This document shows, piece after piece, positions 49,838-58,320 of a stretch of DNA of 64,000 nt. Position numbers and translations under genes: made by a program. The stretch comes from 55-13 sp964501275 (lineage in GTDB: Bacteria; Armatimonadota; Fimbriimonadia; Fimbriimonadales; Fimbriimonadaceae): positions 62,001 through 126,000 of the forward strand of contig CAZCSP010000007.1 in assembly GCA_964501275.1 (NCBI GenBank), read 5' to 3'. The number at the start of each line of letters is the position of its first letter. The first letter of the stretch is position 1. A model generated the notes under the pieces. The model did no database searches. It was not told the origin of the DNA and was given only the letters and a program-made list of their open reading frames with translations.

Positions 49838-50467
49838 CTAAAAGGCCATGCCCTCATAGTCCCGCAGCAGACCGATAATCTTGCCGATGATCGTAGCATC
49901 CTCCTGCTCGACCGGGATGGGGGCATAGTTGGGGTTGCTGGGCATGAGTTTGACGCCATCTTTGGCAAAGTTGATCCGCTTGACCGTCGCCTCCTCGCCC
50001 ATTAAAACCGCGACCAAGTCGCCATGGTTGGCTGTCTTTTGAGGCTTGACCATCACCAGGTCCCGAGGCATGATCCCTTCTCCGGACATGGAATCGCCCT
50101 TAACTCGTAATAGAAACGCGCCCTCGATCCGATTCACCATGTCGCTGGGGACCGGGATCAGATCTTCCACGTGCTCTTGAGCCTGGATGGGAACGCCCGC
50201 TGCAATGGAACCCACCAAGGGAAGCATCGCCACCCGACTGGAGGATTGGTACTGCGGATGGACGACTTTGATTGAACGCGGGGTGTTCGACCGCTGGATG
50301 TAGCCCTTTTTCTCCAGCGCGTCCAAGTGGACGGTCACTCCTCGCAGGGAGCCAATATCAAAATGCGCCCCAATCTCTCGGATGGAAGGCGGGTAGCCCT
50401 CTCGTTGAACGTAGTCCAGTACGAACTGGAGGATCATTTCCTGTCGCTTTGTGAGTCCCTTCGCCAT
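49838..50467 (-). CDS. lexA: SOS regulator LexA
   Basis: A 209-residue repressor-protease from ATG 50467, with AAGGAG upstream. The N-terminal winged helix-turn-helix is QEMILQFVLDYVQREGYPPS to SLRGVTVHLDALEKKGYI. The self-cleavage site Ala-Gly is in GSIAAGVPIQAQEH. The catalytic serine is in VKGDSMSGEGI and the lysine in EEATVKRINF. It represses DNA-damage genes until activated RecA induces self-cleavage. It has a good promoter with a palindrome over the -35 region. Confidence 0.95.
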   Translation of the reverse strand: MAKGLTKRQEMILQFVLDYVQREGYPPSIREIGAHFDIGSLRGVTVHLDALEKKGYIQRSNTPRSIKVVHPQYQSSSRVAMLPLVGSIAAGVPIQAQEHVEDLIPVPSDMVNRIEGAFLLRVKGDSMSGEGIMPRDLVMVKPQKTANHGDLVAVLMGEEATVKRINFAKDGVKLMPSNPNYAPIPVEQEDATIIGKIIGLLRDYEGMAF

Positions 50468-50500
50468 AGTCGATCTCCTTGACTCTTCCGAGTTTTCCAC

Positions 50501-50529
50501 ATTATACAAGGATTTGTCTACCTGTCAAA
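50501..50529 (-). promoter_or_regulatory. lexA promoter with candidate LexA operator
   Basis: On the minus strand TTGACA (50528-50523) and TATAAT (50506-50501) are 16 bases apart, a near-consensus vegetative promoter. The 17 bases at 50513-50529 (TTTGTCTACCTGTCAAA) form an imperfect palindrome overlapping the -35 box, positioned as expected for an autoregulatory operator. That LexA binds it is inference. Confidence 0.55.
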
Positions 50530-50611
50530 CATCAAACGACGAGCGGTCACCCGTCTAGCGGAACCAACCGTGTCATACTAAGCGTTCCCCATTGTCAGTA
50601 GGTGAGAATTC

Positions 50612-52360
50612 TTGTCGATAAGTAAAGTTCATGAGTTGATTCAAAACAAGGGCTGTGTATGGACGATCTCCATCATCATGGCCCTGAGCATGATCGTTGG
50701 CGGGTTTGCGACGTGTGGTCGTGATAACCAGAATCCCCAACTTCGGCGGCTGGACCCTGGAGCCGTCATCGCCAAGGTAGGCGACTACGAGGTCACCGAA
50801 GGGTTCCTCTCCGAAGAAGTGCAGAGGACGGTTGGGATGTATGGCGGTTTGGTGAACATGTCTCCCCAGCAACAGCTTCAGCAGCAGGCTGGCGCGTTGC
50901 GCGGCATCGTCGGCTACGTCATCATGATCGACATGGCCAAGAAGTACGGGATCAAGGCCAGCGATCAGGATATCGAGAAAGTTCTCAGCAGCGAAATCGA
51001 GCAGGAATTCATGATGGAGAAGCAACGATTCATCATGCAAGGCAAGCTCAAGGCGGAGTCCACTGAGGCCGAGTTCGCCGAAGTTTTCAAGAAGGAGCAC
51101 GGGCACGATGTGTCACAGCTCAAGAAAGACTCCTTGGCCGCTGGCATGGCCAGAGTCAAAAGTAGCCCGGATACGCGGTTGGGCATTGAAGCCAAAGCCA
51201 TCAACCTGCCACTGATGGACGCCGTGCAGAAAGAGACCAAGCTGAGCGATGAGGATTTGAAGAAGTCCTACGACCAGTTCCAGGTCAAGCGCATCATGCT
51301 CATCAAGGGCGACCCCCTTGCCACCGCGAAAAAGATCGAAGCGGAGTTGAAGGGCGGACTTACCTTCGAGAAGGCGATGGACCGCTACTCCGAAACTCCC
51401 GCCGAACCGAATAAGAAAGTAAGCGACAAGGTCGATCCCTGGCCGCGAACCAGTTTGCAGGCGTGGGACGTTCTTCGACCACTGGAGAAGCTGAAAGTAG
51501 GAGAAGTGAGCGCTCCAATCACCGTGGGCGATACAGTCAGCCTCTTCAAACTGGTAGGCATCAAGAGTGAGCTGCCAAAGGACTTCGAGGCCAAGAAAGA
51601 AGAGAAGCGAAAGGAACAGATCGCAACGGTCGCTGCGGGCAAACTGCAATCCGATCTGATGGCCGCTCAGAAGGTGGTCAAGATCGACTGGCGGCTGCCA
51701 GTGTACGAGATGCTGTACGAGTACGGAAGACTCGGAACGGAAACCATGAACCCCGATGAGCGTAGCCAACTGGCCCGGAAGATCATGGATGAGTCCTTAA
51801 AGGCAGTCACCGAAGGCGACGCGGCCCAGGCAAAGCTGGCAAGTCTTCTCGCGCTCATCACTTTCGAGGATGTCTACAGCAAAGCCTCGCCTGCCGAGAA
51901 GACCAAGCTGGATGAGAAGAAGATCGAAATCTACGAGGCTTATCTGCTCGACAACGAAGACCCTGATATGCGACTGGAGATCGTCCGAGTTTATCAAAGC
52001 CAGAAGAGAGGGCAGGAATTCGCAGATCAGTTAACCGCGGCGGCCAATGGAAATCTGGGCGGAACCGATGCGAAAGCGCAGAGCATCTATGCCGAAATCA
52101 ATAAACTGATCCGCGAAGGCGAGGAATCCAAACTCCTCACCCCGGATCAGGTCAAGCCCCTCAAGGACATCCAGCAGCAGTGGGTGGTTCAAAAGGCGGA
52201 ACAGGATAAGTGGGACGCCGAACAGAAGAAGCAGGAAGAAGAGGCCCGCAAGGCCGCTGAAGAAGAAGAGCGCAAGGCCAAGGAAGAAGCCGCCAAGCAG
52301 GCCAAGACCCGAGAAGAACTGGAAAAAGAGAAGAAAGCCAAGGCTGGCGGAGCCAAGTAG
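50612..52360 (+). CDS. SurA-N-like peptidyl-prolyl isomerase/chaperone, membrane-anchored
   Basis: A 582-residue protein from TTG 50612. One membrane helix (VWTISIIMALSMIVGGFATC) near residues 16-35 anchors it. A SurA-type N-domain follows (GAVIAKVGDYEVTEGFLSEE, IEKVLSSEIEQEF) and a parvulin-like stretch (GGLTFEKAMDRYSETPAEPN). The C-terminal third is a helical region ending in a charged coiled coil rich in EEEARKAAEEEERKAKEEAA. It probably assists folding of exported proteins. rsmI begins two bases after its stop. Confidence 0.75.
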   Translation: MSISKVHELIQNKGCVWTISIIMALSMIVGGFATCGRDNQNPQLRRLDPGAVIAKVGDYEVTEGFLSEEVQRTVGMYGGLVNMSPQQQLQQQAGALRGIVGYVIMIDMAKKYGIKASDQDIEKVLSSEIEQEFMMEKQRFIMQGKLKAESTEAEFAEVFKKEHGHDVSQLKKDSLAAGMARVKSSPDTRLGIEAKAINLPLMDAVQKETKLSDEDLKKSYDQFQVKRIMLIKGDPLATAKKIEAELKGGLTFEKAMDRYSETPAEPNKKVSDKVDPWPRTSLQAWDVLRPLEKLKVGEVSAPITVGDTVSLFKLVGIKSELPKDFEAKKEEKRKEQIATVAAGKLQSDLMAAQKVVKIDWRLPVYEMLYEYGRLGTETMNPDERSQLARKIMDESLKAVTEGDAAQAKLASLLALITFEDVYSKASPAEKTKLDEKKIEIYEAYLLDNEDPDMRLEIVRVYQSQKRGQEFADQLTAAANGNLGGTDAKAQSIYAEINKLIREGEESKLLTPDQVKPLKDIQQQWVVQKAEQDKWDAEQKKQEEEARKAAEEEERKAKEEAAKQAKTREELEKEKKAKAGGAK

Positions 52361-52362
52361 CC

Positions 52363-53058
52363 GTGGCAGGCGAAGGCAAGCTCACGCTGATCGCCACGCC
52401 CATCGGCAACCTCTCCGACCTATCGCCCCGAGCCGTAGAAGCGCTCGGGGCAGCTGATTTTTGGATCGTCGAGGACACCAGAATCAGCGGCAAGCTCCAA
52501 TCCCACCTGGGGATTCGGAAGCCCATGAAGGTCCTGAACGACCACACGGGCTCCCAGGCCGTCGAACGGTATGTGCAGGAGATCGAGACGGGGGCGAGCG
52601 TCGCCCTGATCACCGACGGAGGCTCGCCCGTCGTCTCCGATCCTGGCTCTCTCCTCTGCGATGCCTGCCACGAGGCCGAAATCCTGATAGAAGCCATCCC
52701 CGGCCCCAGCGCCGTCACCACGGCCCTCATGCTCTCCGGCTTCTTTGCCCAGCGATTTGCATTCCTGGGGTTTTTGGGCAGGAAGGCGGGGGCTATTCGC
52801 GGAGAATTGGAGCCGTTCAAGGATTCACCACTGACCCTCGTCCTCTTCGAGTCGCCGTTCCGGTTCGAGGCTCTCCTGAAAGCCGCCCACGAGACCCTCG
52901 GTCCCCGGCGATATGCGATCTGTCGGGAGATGACCAAACTGCATGAGCAGGTTTTTCGGGGTCAGTTGCCGACGATCCCCAATGAACAGGCGGTTCCGCG
53001 CAAGGGTGAGGTTACGATTGTGATCGAAGGAGTCCGCCGAGCGCGGGTTGAAGAATGA
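52363..53058 (+). CDS. rsmI: 16S rRNA (cytidine-1402-2'-O)-methyltransferase
   Basis: A 231-residue tetrapyrrole-methylase-fold enzyme from GTG 52363. Family motifs are LIATPIGNLSDLSPRAVEAL, WIVEDTRISGKL, TDGGSPVVSDPGSLLCD, IPGPSAVTTALMLSGF and FLGFLGRKAG. It methylates C1402 in the decoding centre of 16S rRNA. It is shorter than E. coli RsmI (286), lacking the C-terminal domain, as in many phyla. A degenerate copy of its last about 60 bases lies at 53416-53480. Confidence 0.93.
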   Translation: MAGEGKLTLIATPIGNLSDLSPRAVEALGAADFWIVEDTRISGKLQSHLGIRKPMKVLNDHTGSQAVERYVQEIETGASVALITDGGSPVVSDPGSLLCDACHEAEILIEAIPGPSAVTTALMLSGFFAQRFAFLGFLGRKAGAIRGELEPFKDSPLTLVLFESPFRFEALLKAAHETLGPRRYAICREMTKLHEQVFRGQLPTIPNEQAVPRKGEVTIVIEGVRRARVEE

Positions 53059-53381
53059 GTGGAACCATCGCCCTACTGAAGCTGGCCGCCGCATGGTTGA
53101 CGTCGACGACGCCAGTCCCAGCCCCAAGCCCGGAGCCTTACCGATTTCGGGCCGACGACATTGTGCAAATCAGAATCCACGAGGATAGAAGGGTCAACGC
53201 CGATATCCTGATCGACAAGGATGGGATTCTCAACTCGCCCCTATTGGCCCCTATGAAAGTCAAAGGGATGACGATCCTCGAATTGCAGAAATTCCTTACC
53301 GAGTCTTATTCTCAAGTCCTTTCTATCAAGGATCCCAAGGTGTCGGTTTTGATTGTGTTCGCGTGTCCACGCAAGTTTTAG
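53055..53381 (+). CDS. Truncated polysaccharide-export (Wza-like) protein
   Basis: A 108-residue frame overlapping the rsmI stop by four bases. It has a hydrophobic start and then YRFRADDIVQIRIHEDRRVN, LNSPLLAPMKVKGMTILELQ and DPKVSVLIV, which aligns with the first about 100 residues of the complete exporter at 53537. It stops where the full protein continues, so it is a truncated duplicate. Whether it is expressed is unknown. Confidence 0.65.
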   Translation: MSGTIALLKLAAAWLTSTTPVPAPSPEPYRFRADDIVQIRIHEDRRVNADILIDKDGILNSPLLAPMKVKGMTILELQKFLTESYSQVLSIKDPKVSVLIVFACPRKF

Positions 53382-53415
53382 GGTTCAGATACCTATAATT
53401 TTGAAGGAAACCTTC

Positions 53416-53480
53416 ACTCCGCGCAAAGGTGAAGTTACAATAGGGGCAGAAGGAGCCTGACGGGCGCGGGTTGAAGAGTG
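53416..53480 (+). pseudogene. Decayed copy of the rsmI 3' end
   Basis: The string CTCCGCGCAAAGGTGAAG followed by GTTACAAT and ending GCGCGGGTTGAAGAGTG matches the end of rsmI (CCGCGCAAGGGTGAGGTTAC... GCGCGGGTTGAAGAATG). With the truncated exporter just upstream, this shows a tandem duplication of the rsmI end plus exporter start. Confidence 0.75.
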
Positions 53481-53536
53481 GGGCCAGGATAGGTACACTG
53501 GGCGTGTCCGAATCAAGGGTTAGCAACGGAAAGCGA

Positions 53537-54475
53537 ATGAACAAGGCATTTACCAAACTTGCCATATGGATTTTGGTTGGGGTTCTCATGTGCGTACAGG
53601 CACTGGCCCAGTCGAACACCGAGGCTTACAAACTGAATCCGGATGACGTCATCCAAATCAGGATATACAACGAGGCTCAGGTAAGCGCCGAGATTCCCGT
53701 CGGCAAAGACGGCACCCTGACCGCACCCTTCTTGGAGCCCATGAAGGTCGAAGGGATGACCATCGCCGAGCTGAGACAAGCACTCGCCAAAGCCTACACG
53801 GATACTCTGAGACTGCGCGATCCCAAGATTTCGGTCATCGTCATCCGCTACCGGACCGTCCGAGCTTCTGCCAACGGCTTCGTGGCTCGCCCAGGCATCT
53901 ACGACCTTCGCCCCGGCGACACGGTGCTCACTCTTCTCAGCTTTGCGGGAGGCGTCGTGGTGGATCGAGCAGATATGCGACGGGCGACCTTGCGCAAGGC
54001 TAATTCCGACGAGCTTATCCCGATCGACCTCTTCGCGATCCTCAATCGGGCGGACACCACTCAAAATTTCATCATCGAGGACGGCGACTCGCTGAACGTC
54101 CCTGAGTCCAACAACCGAATCCTGGTCATCGGCCAGATTCCTCGCCCCAGCGTTTACACCTACAAGGAGCCAATGACCCTACAGGATGCGTTGGCCCAGG
54201 CTGGCGGCGAAATCCCCACTCGTTCCAAGCTCAGCCAGACCTTGGTCATCCGCGAAAAAGCGGGAATGCCTGGGGAGTATGAGCGGATCGAATGCAACAT
54301 CGTAAGGTTTATCAAGAACGGCGAGTCCGCGCAGAATATCCTCCTGCAGCCCGGAGACATCGTCTACGTTCCCGAAACCAAGACCCCCGACCTTGACCGG
54401 ATCACTCGGCTTCTCAGCTCGGTTTCCTTCTTCGGAGACTTCATGAGGAGAGGCTTGTTCGGATTCAGGTTATAG
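53537..54475 (+). CDS. Polysaccharide biosynthesis/export protein (Wza-like)
   Basis: A 312-residue protein from ATG 53537 with a signal peptide (FTKLAIWILVGVLMCVQALA). The Poly_export domain begins YKLNPDDVIQIRIYNEAQVS and ends DPKISVIVIRY. SLBB-type beta-grasp units follow: GFVARPGIYDLRPGDTVLTL and ILVIGQIPRPSVYTYKEPMT. A third unit is near VYVPETKTPDLDRI. Such proteins form outer-membrane channels for capsule or exopolysaccharide. No Wzc-like kinase or other capsule genes are adjacent. Confidence 0.9.
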   Translation: MNKAFTKLAIWILVGVLMCVQALAQSNTEAYKLNPDDVIQIRIYNEAQVSAEIPVGKDGTLTAPFLEPMKVEGMTIAELRQALAKAYTDTLRLRDPKISVIVIRYRTVRASANGFVARPGIYDLRPGDTVLTLLSFAGGVVVDRADMRRATLRKANSDELIPIDLFAILNRADTTQNFIIEDGDSLNVPESNNRILVIGQIPRPSVYTYKEPMTLQDALAQAGGEIPTRSKLSQTLVIREKAGMPGEYERIECNIVRFIKNGESAQNILLQPGDIVYVPETKTPDLDRITRLLSSVSFFGDFMRRGLFGFRL

Positions 54476-54483
54476 GCAACGCT

Positions 54484-54510
54484 CCCCCAAAACGCCCCGT
54501 TTTTGGGGGG
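54484..54510 (+). terminator. Hairpin after the exporter gene
   Basis: CCCCCAAAAC pairs with GTTTTTGGGGG across a five-base loop (GCCCC), 10 bases after the stop. No T-run follows, so termination strength is uncertain. Confidence 0.45.
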
Positions 54511-54578
54511 ACAGACCTTGTATTAGGAATGGCCTAGGATGGCTGGCCCGAACTTGGGGACGATGCCAAAATAACTCT

Positions 54579-55604
54579 ATGCCCACCGCTGGCAATGCCG
54601 AAGCTTGGAAACGCATGGTGCTTCGGTCGATGCCGCCTCCGGCTTGGCTGGACCGAGACGCACCTCATGCCGACGTGGTCCTTAGCACTCGGTCCCGATT
54701 CCTTCGGAATCTGAAGGGCCAGAAGTTCCCTCATGCCGCCAGCAACGACGAGCTTCAGAACATCCTCAAAGGAGTCCTCCACGCCGTTCGCGAGTCCCGG
54801 ATCGACTTTGGGGTCTACCGCCATATCTCCAACGCCGAGCGGGAATACCTGGTAGGTTGCCGCCTGGCCTCGCCCGACTTCCCCTGGAGCCTTCCCGGTC
54901 GCGCCCTCCTCCTGGACCAAGATCGTCGCCTCAGTGTGATGGTCAATGAAGAGGACCACCTGCGCATCCAGGCCCTCACCGCCGGATGGTCCGCCGAGAC
55001 CGCCCAGCAGACCGCCATTGCCGGACTCCAAGAACTCGGCAAGCTTTTGGAGTTCGCCTGGTCCCCTACATTCGGCTACCTGGCGGCCAGTCCCTACAAC
55101 GCGGGCAAGGGGCATCGGCTTTCCGCCATGTTCCACCTCATTGGCCTCGCCCAATCCAAGCGCCTGCCCGCCGTTCTGAAGGCGTTGGCTTCCCAGGGGA
55201 TTGTAGCCCGAGGGTTGTTTGGCGAGAGCAGTCGGGCGGTGGGGGCGTTTGTGCAGGTGAGCATCATCAGCGGGAGTCTGGTGGAGTTTGTGGGAGCCGC
55301 GGAGTACCTCTTGCGGGAAGAGCGCGAGGCCAGGGCTTCCCTGCCCAAGCCGATGCTAACCCAAAGAGCTCTCCAGGTGCGCGACTTCGCCCTCTCCTCC
55401 CGAACTCTGTCTCTCCCGGATGCCCTGCGCGTCTTCGCCTTTGCCCGCTGGGCCGCCTTTGCCGAGCTAGAAGGATTCCACTTCCACCCCCGCGAAATCG
55501 ACTCCCACCTCACCCACCTGGAGTTGCAGGTCTCAGCGGACGAGGCGAAGGCGGGCCGGTTGAGGGCGGAGTATGTGCGGGCTTTGCTGGAGAAGCACGC
55601 TTAG
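54579..55604 (+). CDS. mcsB: Protein-arginine kinase-like protein (McsB family)
   Basis: A 341-residue guanido phosphotransferase-fold protein. Visible motifs are VVLSTRSRFLRNLKGQKFP, SVMVNEEDHLRIQAL (the NEEDH loop), FGYLAASPYNAGKGHRLSAM and IVARGLFGESSRAVGAFVQV. McsB phosphorylates arginines to mark proteins for ClpCP. The usual cysteine of the GYLTSCPTN block is Ser here. mcsA, ctsR and clpC are not adjacent. Catalytic arginines and glutamates are otherwise kept, so activity is possible but not assured. Confidence 0.82.
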   Translation: MPTAGNAEAWKRMVLRSMPPPAWLDRDAPHADVVLSTRSRFLRNLKGQKFPHAASNDELQNILKGVLHAVRESRIDFGVYRHISNAEREYLVGCRLASPDFPWSLPGRALLLDQDRRLSVMVNEEDHLRIQALTAGWSAETAQQTAIAGLQELGKLLEFAWSPTFGYLAASPYNAGKGHRLSAMFHLIGLAQSKRLPAVLKALASQGIVARGLFGESSRAVGAFVQVSIISGSLVEFVGAAEYLLREEREARASLPKPMLTQRALQVRDFALSSRTLSLPDALRVFAFARWAAFAELEGFHFHPREIDSHLTHLELQVSADEAKAGRLRAEYVRALLEKHA

Positions 55605-55660
55605 CCGCTATCTTCATTTGCGACAATAGCGATTCAAACGAGGTATGCCGATGGGCGTTG

Positions 55661-55666
55661 TAATAT
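55661..55666 (+). promoter_or_regulatory. Predicted -10 box of the DUF433 gene
   Basis: TAATAT lies seven bases before the ATG at 55674, the leaderless arrangement seen elsewhere. Confidence 0.35.
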
Positions 55667-55673
55667 AGAGATC

Positions 55674-55907
55674 ATGGAAGCGGAACACGTCTACAAGGAC
55701 CTCCTCTGGAAGGACTCCGACCGAATGAGCGGGCAAGTTTGCTTCTACGGAACGAGGATTCCCGTCGCGTTCTTGTTCGACTATGCCGAGCGGGGCGACT
55801 CCATCGAACAATTCGCCATCGACTACCGCATCGACCTGCAGGTCGCCAAGAAGGTTATCCACTTGGCCCAAGAAGACCTTGATACGTTTCTGAAGGAAGC
55901 GGCTTAG
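55674..55907 (+). CDS. DUF433 family protein (antitoxin-like)
   Basis: A 77-residue protein with the DUF433 signature: a strand pair with GQVCFYGTRIPVAFLFDYAE, then GDSIEQFAIDYRIDLQVAKK as the helix-turn-helix-like part, and VIHLAQEDLDTFL. DUF433 proteins are usually antitoxins paired with a downstream DUF5615 PIN-like toxin. No such toxin gene follows; instead 640 bases of repeats lie downstream, so it appears solitary. Confidence 0.85.
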   Translation: MEAEHVYKDLLWKDSDRMSGQVCFYGTRIPVAFLFDYAERGDSIEQFAIDYRIDLQVAKKVIHLAQEDLDTFLKEAA

Positions 55908-56548
55908 GGCGATACTATTTAGGCGTTGTGAGATGCCCGTCATCCCGAGCAGGCCTTTCAAGCTTCACTTGGCTTGTTCATCTCACGACGTTTTCTGGCG
56001 ACGCCTGATGTTGCTCACAGCTTTCAGCAGTTCGTGTTGTATTCACCCCGAAGGGGTTCAACTCGACAGCGAAGGGCAGGACGAGCACCGCGAGTCCTTC
56101 CCTGGTAATCCGCCACCCAGTCTCTCCAACCCCAACGGGGTTGCACTCTACAAGTTTGTAACGGTGCAACCCTTTCAGGGTTGGGGAAGGTGGGGCGACG
56201 TTTCCAGGGTGGCGCGGCCTGTTTTGATGAGGAAGGACATCGGTGGAAAACCGGCCGCGCTACCCTTAGCTGTCGAGTCGAACCCCTTCGGGGTTGATCC
56301 AAATGCATCGCTCAAGCCGCTCTCGAAAATAGGCCAAATAAACCTTGACGCGCTACCCAGGATGGCGGGCTTACTAAAGCTGTTGCGGATTGGGATATTT
56401 ACTAAACCGTATTGCGGGTCTTCCAAACCCCCGGCATCTTGATCACCGGTAGGCCGAGTTGCCGGGTACACGGATGTCGGGGGAGCTTAGAATCCAGTCC
56501 CACGTTTTCAGGACCTTGCTTCACCCGATTCCAACCTACGCTATAGGC
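55908..56548. repeat. Intergenic stretch with nested palindromic repeats
   Basis: This 640-base space has no credible gene. An outer inverted repeat pairs 56045-56070 (ACCCCGAAGGGGTTCAACTC...) with 56269-56295, with one internal mismatch. Inside it, 56126-56146 (CCAACCCCAACGGGGTTGCA) pairs with 56164-56185. Each arm also contains a small palindrome such as CCCCGAAGGGG. The remaining bases up to 56548 show nothing recognisable. Confidence 0.7.
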
Positions 56549-56764
56549 ATGAAAACCATCGGCGGCATCATCGCGTGGTTGGGCGGGATGGCGGGGCTTT
56601 TGGGTGGGCTGTTCTATCTGATGAGTCTGAAGAACCCCTCCGACCTCGCCATCTGGAGTTCCATCGGCTTACTTCTCGGTGGCTTCGGCATCCTCATGAT
56701 GATCGCCGGCGGAATCATCTACCTCTCTGGCAAGGCTCAGGGTCGCAACCAGCGCACCAACTGA
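56549..56764 (+). CDS. Small two-pass membrane protein
   Basis: A 71-residue protein with two glycine-rich membrane helices (IIAWLGGMAGLLGGLFYLMS and IGLLLGGFGILMMIAGGIIY) and a short polar tail (GKAQGRNQRTN). The start ATG 56549 follows CTATAGGC. Its last 28 bases overlap the 3' end of the convergent sirtuin gene. No family is recognised. Confidence 0.65.
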   Translation: MKTIGGIIAWLGGMAGLLGGLFYLMSLKNPSDLAIWSSIGLLLGGFGILMMIAGGIIYLSGKAQGRNQRTN

Positions 56765-57456
56765 GGCAGGGCGACCTCGGCTTTTTCGGGCCAGACTTGG
56801 ATACCGGGGTGGCTTTCTGGTTCGGGATTGATCCTCAGCACGAACTTGCCCCGACGGGCCGCCATCTCCGCAAAACCATAGCTCACGGCCCCGCTGCTTC
56901 CGACCTCCAACACGGCGTCGGCCTCCAGAATCCCCCGATCCGCCGCATCGATCGCCTCTCGCCAGGGAAACTCGCCAAACCACACCACGTTCGGCCTCTG
57001 CAACCCGCCGCAATCGCATCGGAACAGACTCGCCTCATCGACCCGCTCCGGCAAACTCCAAGGGTCGAGCGGGACCACCTTCTCGCAAGCCGTACACCGA
57101 AAATCCAACTTCCCGTGAAGGTGATGGACTCGCTTGGAACCCGCCTGCTCATGAAGCTGGTCCACGTTGGAGGTCACCAGGTTCAGTTCATCCACCAAAC
57201 CCTCCAACTCCGCGATAGCCAGATGCGCGGGGTTGGGCTGGGCGGTTTTGCCTTGGTGGATGCGCATCAGATACCAGTTCCAAACCGTCACCGGGTGGGC
57301 TCTAAACGCTTCGGGTGTCGCCAACTCATAGGGATTCAACCCCTCGTACAGCCCGCCATCCCCGCGAAACGGAGCGATCCCACTCGCCACTGAGATGCCC
57401 GCCCCGGTCAACACCAACACCCGCCCTTGAACACGCTCTGCAATGCTTGGGTCCAC
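56737..57456 (-). CDS. Sir2-family NAD-dependent deacylase
   Basis: A 239-residue sirtuin. NAD-binding motifs are VLTGAGISVASGIAPFRGDG and TSNVDQLHEQAGSKRVHHLHGK; the usual TQN is TSN here, and the catalytic His is in HLHGK. Zinc cysteines are CTACEK and CDCGG. The C-terminal AVLEVGSSGAVSYG fits the class. It removes acyl groups from lysines with NAD. It is divergent from the nucleotidyltransferase with a hairpin repeat between. Confidence 0.92.
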   Translation of the reverse strand: MDPSIAERVQGRVLVLTGAGISVASGIAPFRGDGGLYEGLNPYELATPEAFRAHPVTVWNWYLMRIHQGKTAQPNPAHLAIAELEGLVDELNLVTSNVDQLHEQAGSKRVHHLHGKLDFRCTACEKVVPLDPWSLPERVDEASLFRCDCGGLQRPNVVWFGEFPWREAIDAADRGILEADAVLEVGSSGAVSYGFAEMAARRGKFVLRINPEPESHPGIQVWPEKAEVALPQLVRWLRP

Positions 57457-57486
57457 TGAAAGACTTTATCCGATTTGTTATCATTT

Positions 57487-57551
57487 CACGCAAAGACGCC
57501 AAGACCGCAAAGAGATGCAAAAGCCCTTTGCGGTCTTGGCGCCTTTGCGTG
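57487..57551. repeat. 65-bp hairpin of CGCAAAGACGCC-type repeat
   Basis: The 26-base arm CACGCAAAGACGCCAAGACC... (57487-57512) pairs with 57526-57551 with one mismatch, across a 13-base loop. The arm itself is a run of 8-9-base units (CGCAAAGA CGCCAAGAC CGCAAAG). It lies between the divergent sirtuin and nucleotidyltransferase genes. Confidence 0.8.
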
Positions 57552-57574
57552 CAAACTGTTCCGAAGCCTCAACC

Positions 57575-58320
57575 ATGGAAGCTCTCATCCAATCCACCCT
57601 CGCCCAGATCGAACGAGAAACCGGGTGCAAAGTCCTCTACGCCTGCGAGTCCGGCTCGCGGGCTTGGGGGTTCGAGTCGCCGGATAGCGATTGGGATGTG
57701 CGCTTCATCTATGTCCACCCCTCCGACTGGTATCTGTCCATCGTCGACCATCGCGACGTGATCGAGCGGATGCTGCCCAACGACCTCGACGTCAGCGGGT
57801 GGGAGTTGAGAAAGGCGTTGAGGCTGATGCGCAAATCCAACCCGCCCTTCTTCGAATGGCTGCGCTCGCCCATCGTCTACCTGGAGCGCCTGGAGGCGAT
57901 GGCAGGTCTTCGCGCGGTGGCCCAAGAGAGCTACTCCCCGGCGCGGTGCTTCCACCACTACCGATCCATGGCGAAAGGAAACATCCGCAACTATTTCGAC
58001 CAGGATCAGGTGCCACTGAAGAAGTACCTCTACATCCTCCGCCCGATCCTCGCCTGCAAATGGATCGCCGCCAACCTCGACCCCGCGCCGATGGAGTTCG
58101 AAACGATGCTGGATCGCCTGCTGACCTCGGGACCGGTTCGGAGAGACATCGACGCCCTACTCGCCCTCAAGCGGCAGTCTGGGGAAGTGGGAATGAGTGC
58201 CAAGATCGATTCCATCCACGCGTTTATCGAAGAGGAGATGGCGGCGATGGATCAGGTTGAATTCCCCAGCCAACCCCTCCCCGCCGTCGAGCCCATCGAC
58301 CGGTACTTCCGAGAGGTCGT
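57575..58320 (+). CDS. YcgL-type (COG3541) nucleotidyltransferase, truncated by the gap
   Basis: The first 248 codons of a predicted nucleotidyltransferase run from ATG 57575 into the N gap. The polymerase-beta motif is LYACESGSRAWGFESPDSDW followed by DVRFIYVHP, giving GSRAWG and the catalytic DxD. The family block FHHYRSMAKGNIRNYF and KKYLYILRPILACKWI follow. The family is found in many phages and bacteria; the nucleic acid or protein target is not settled. Most of the domain is present. Confidence 0.85.
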
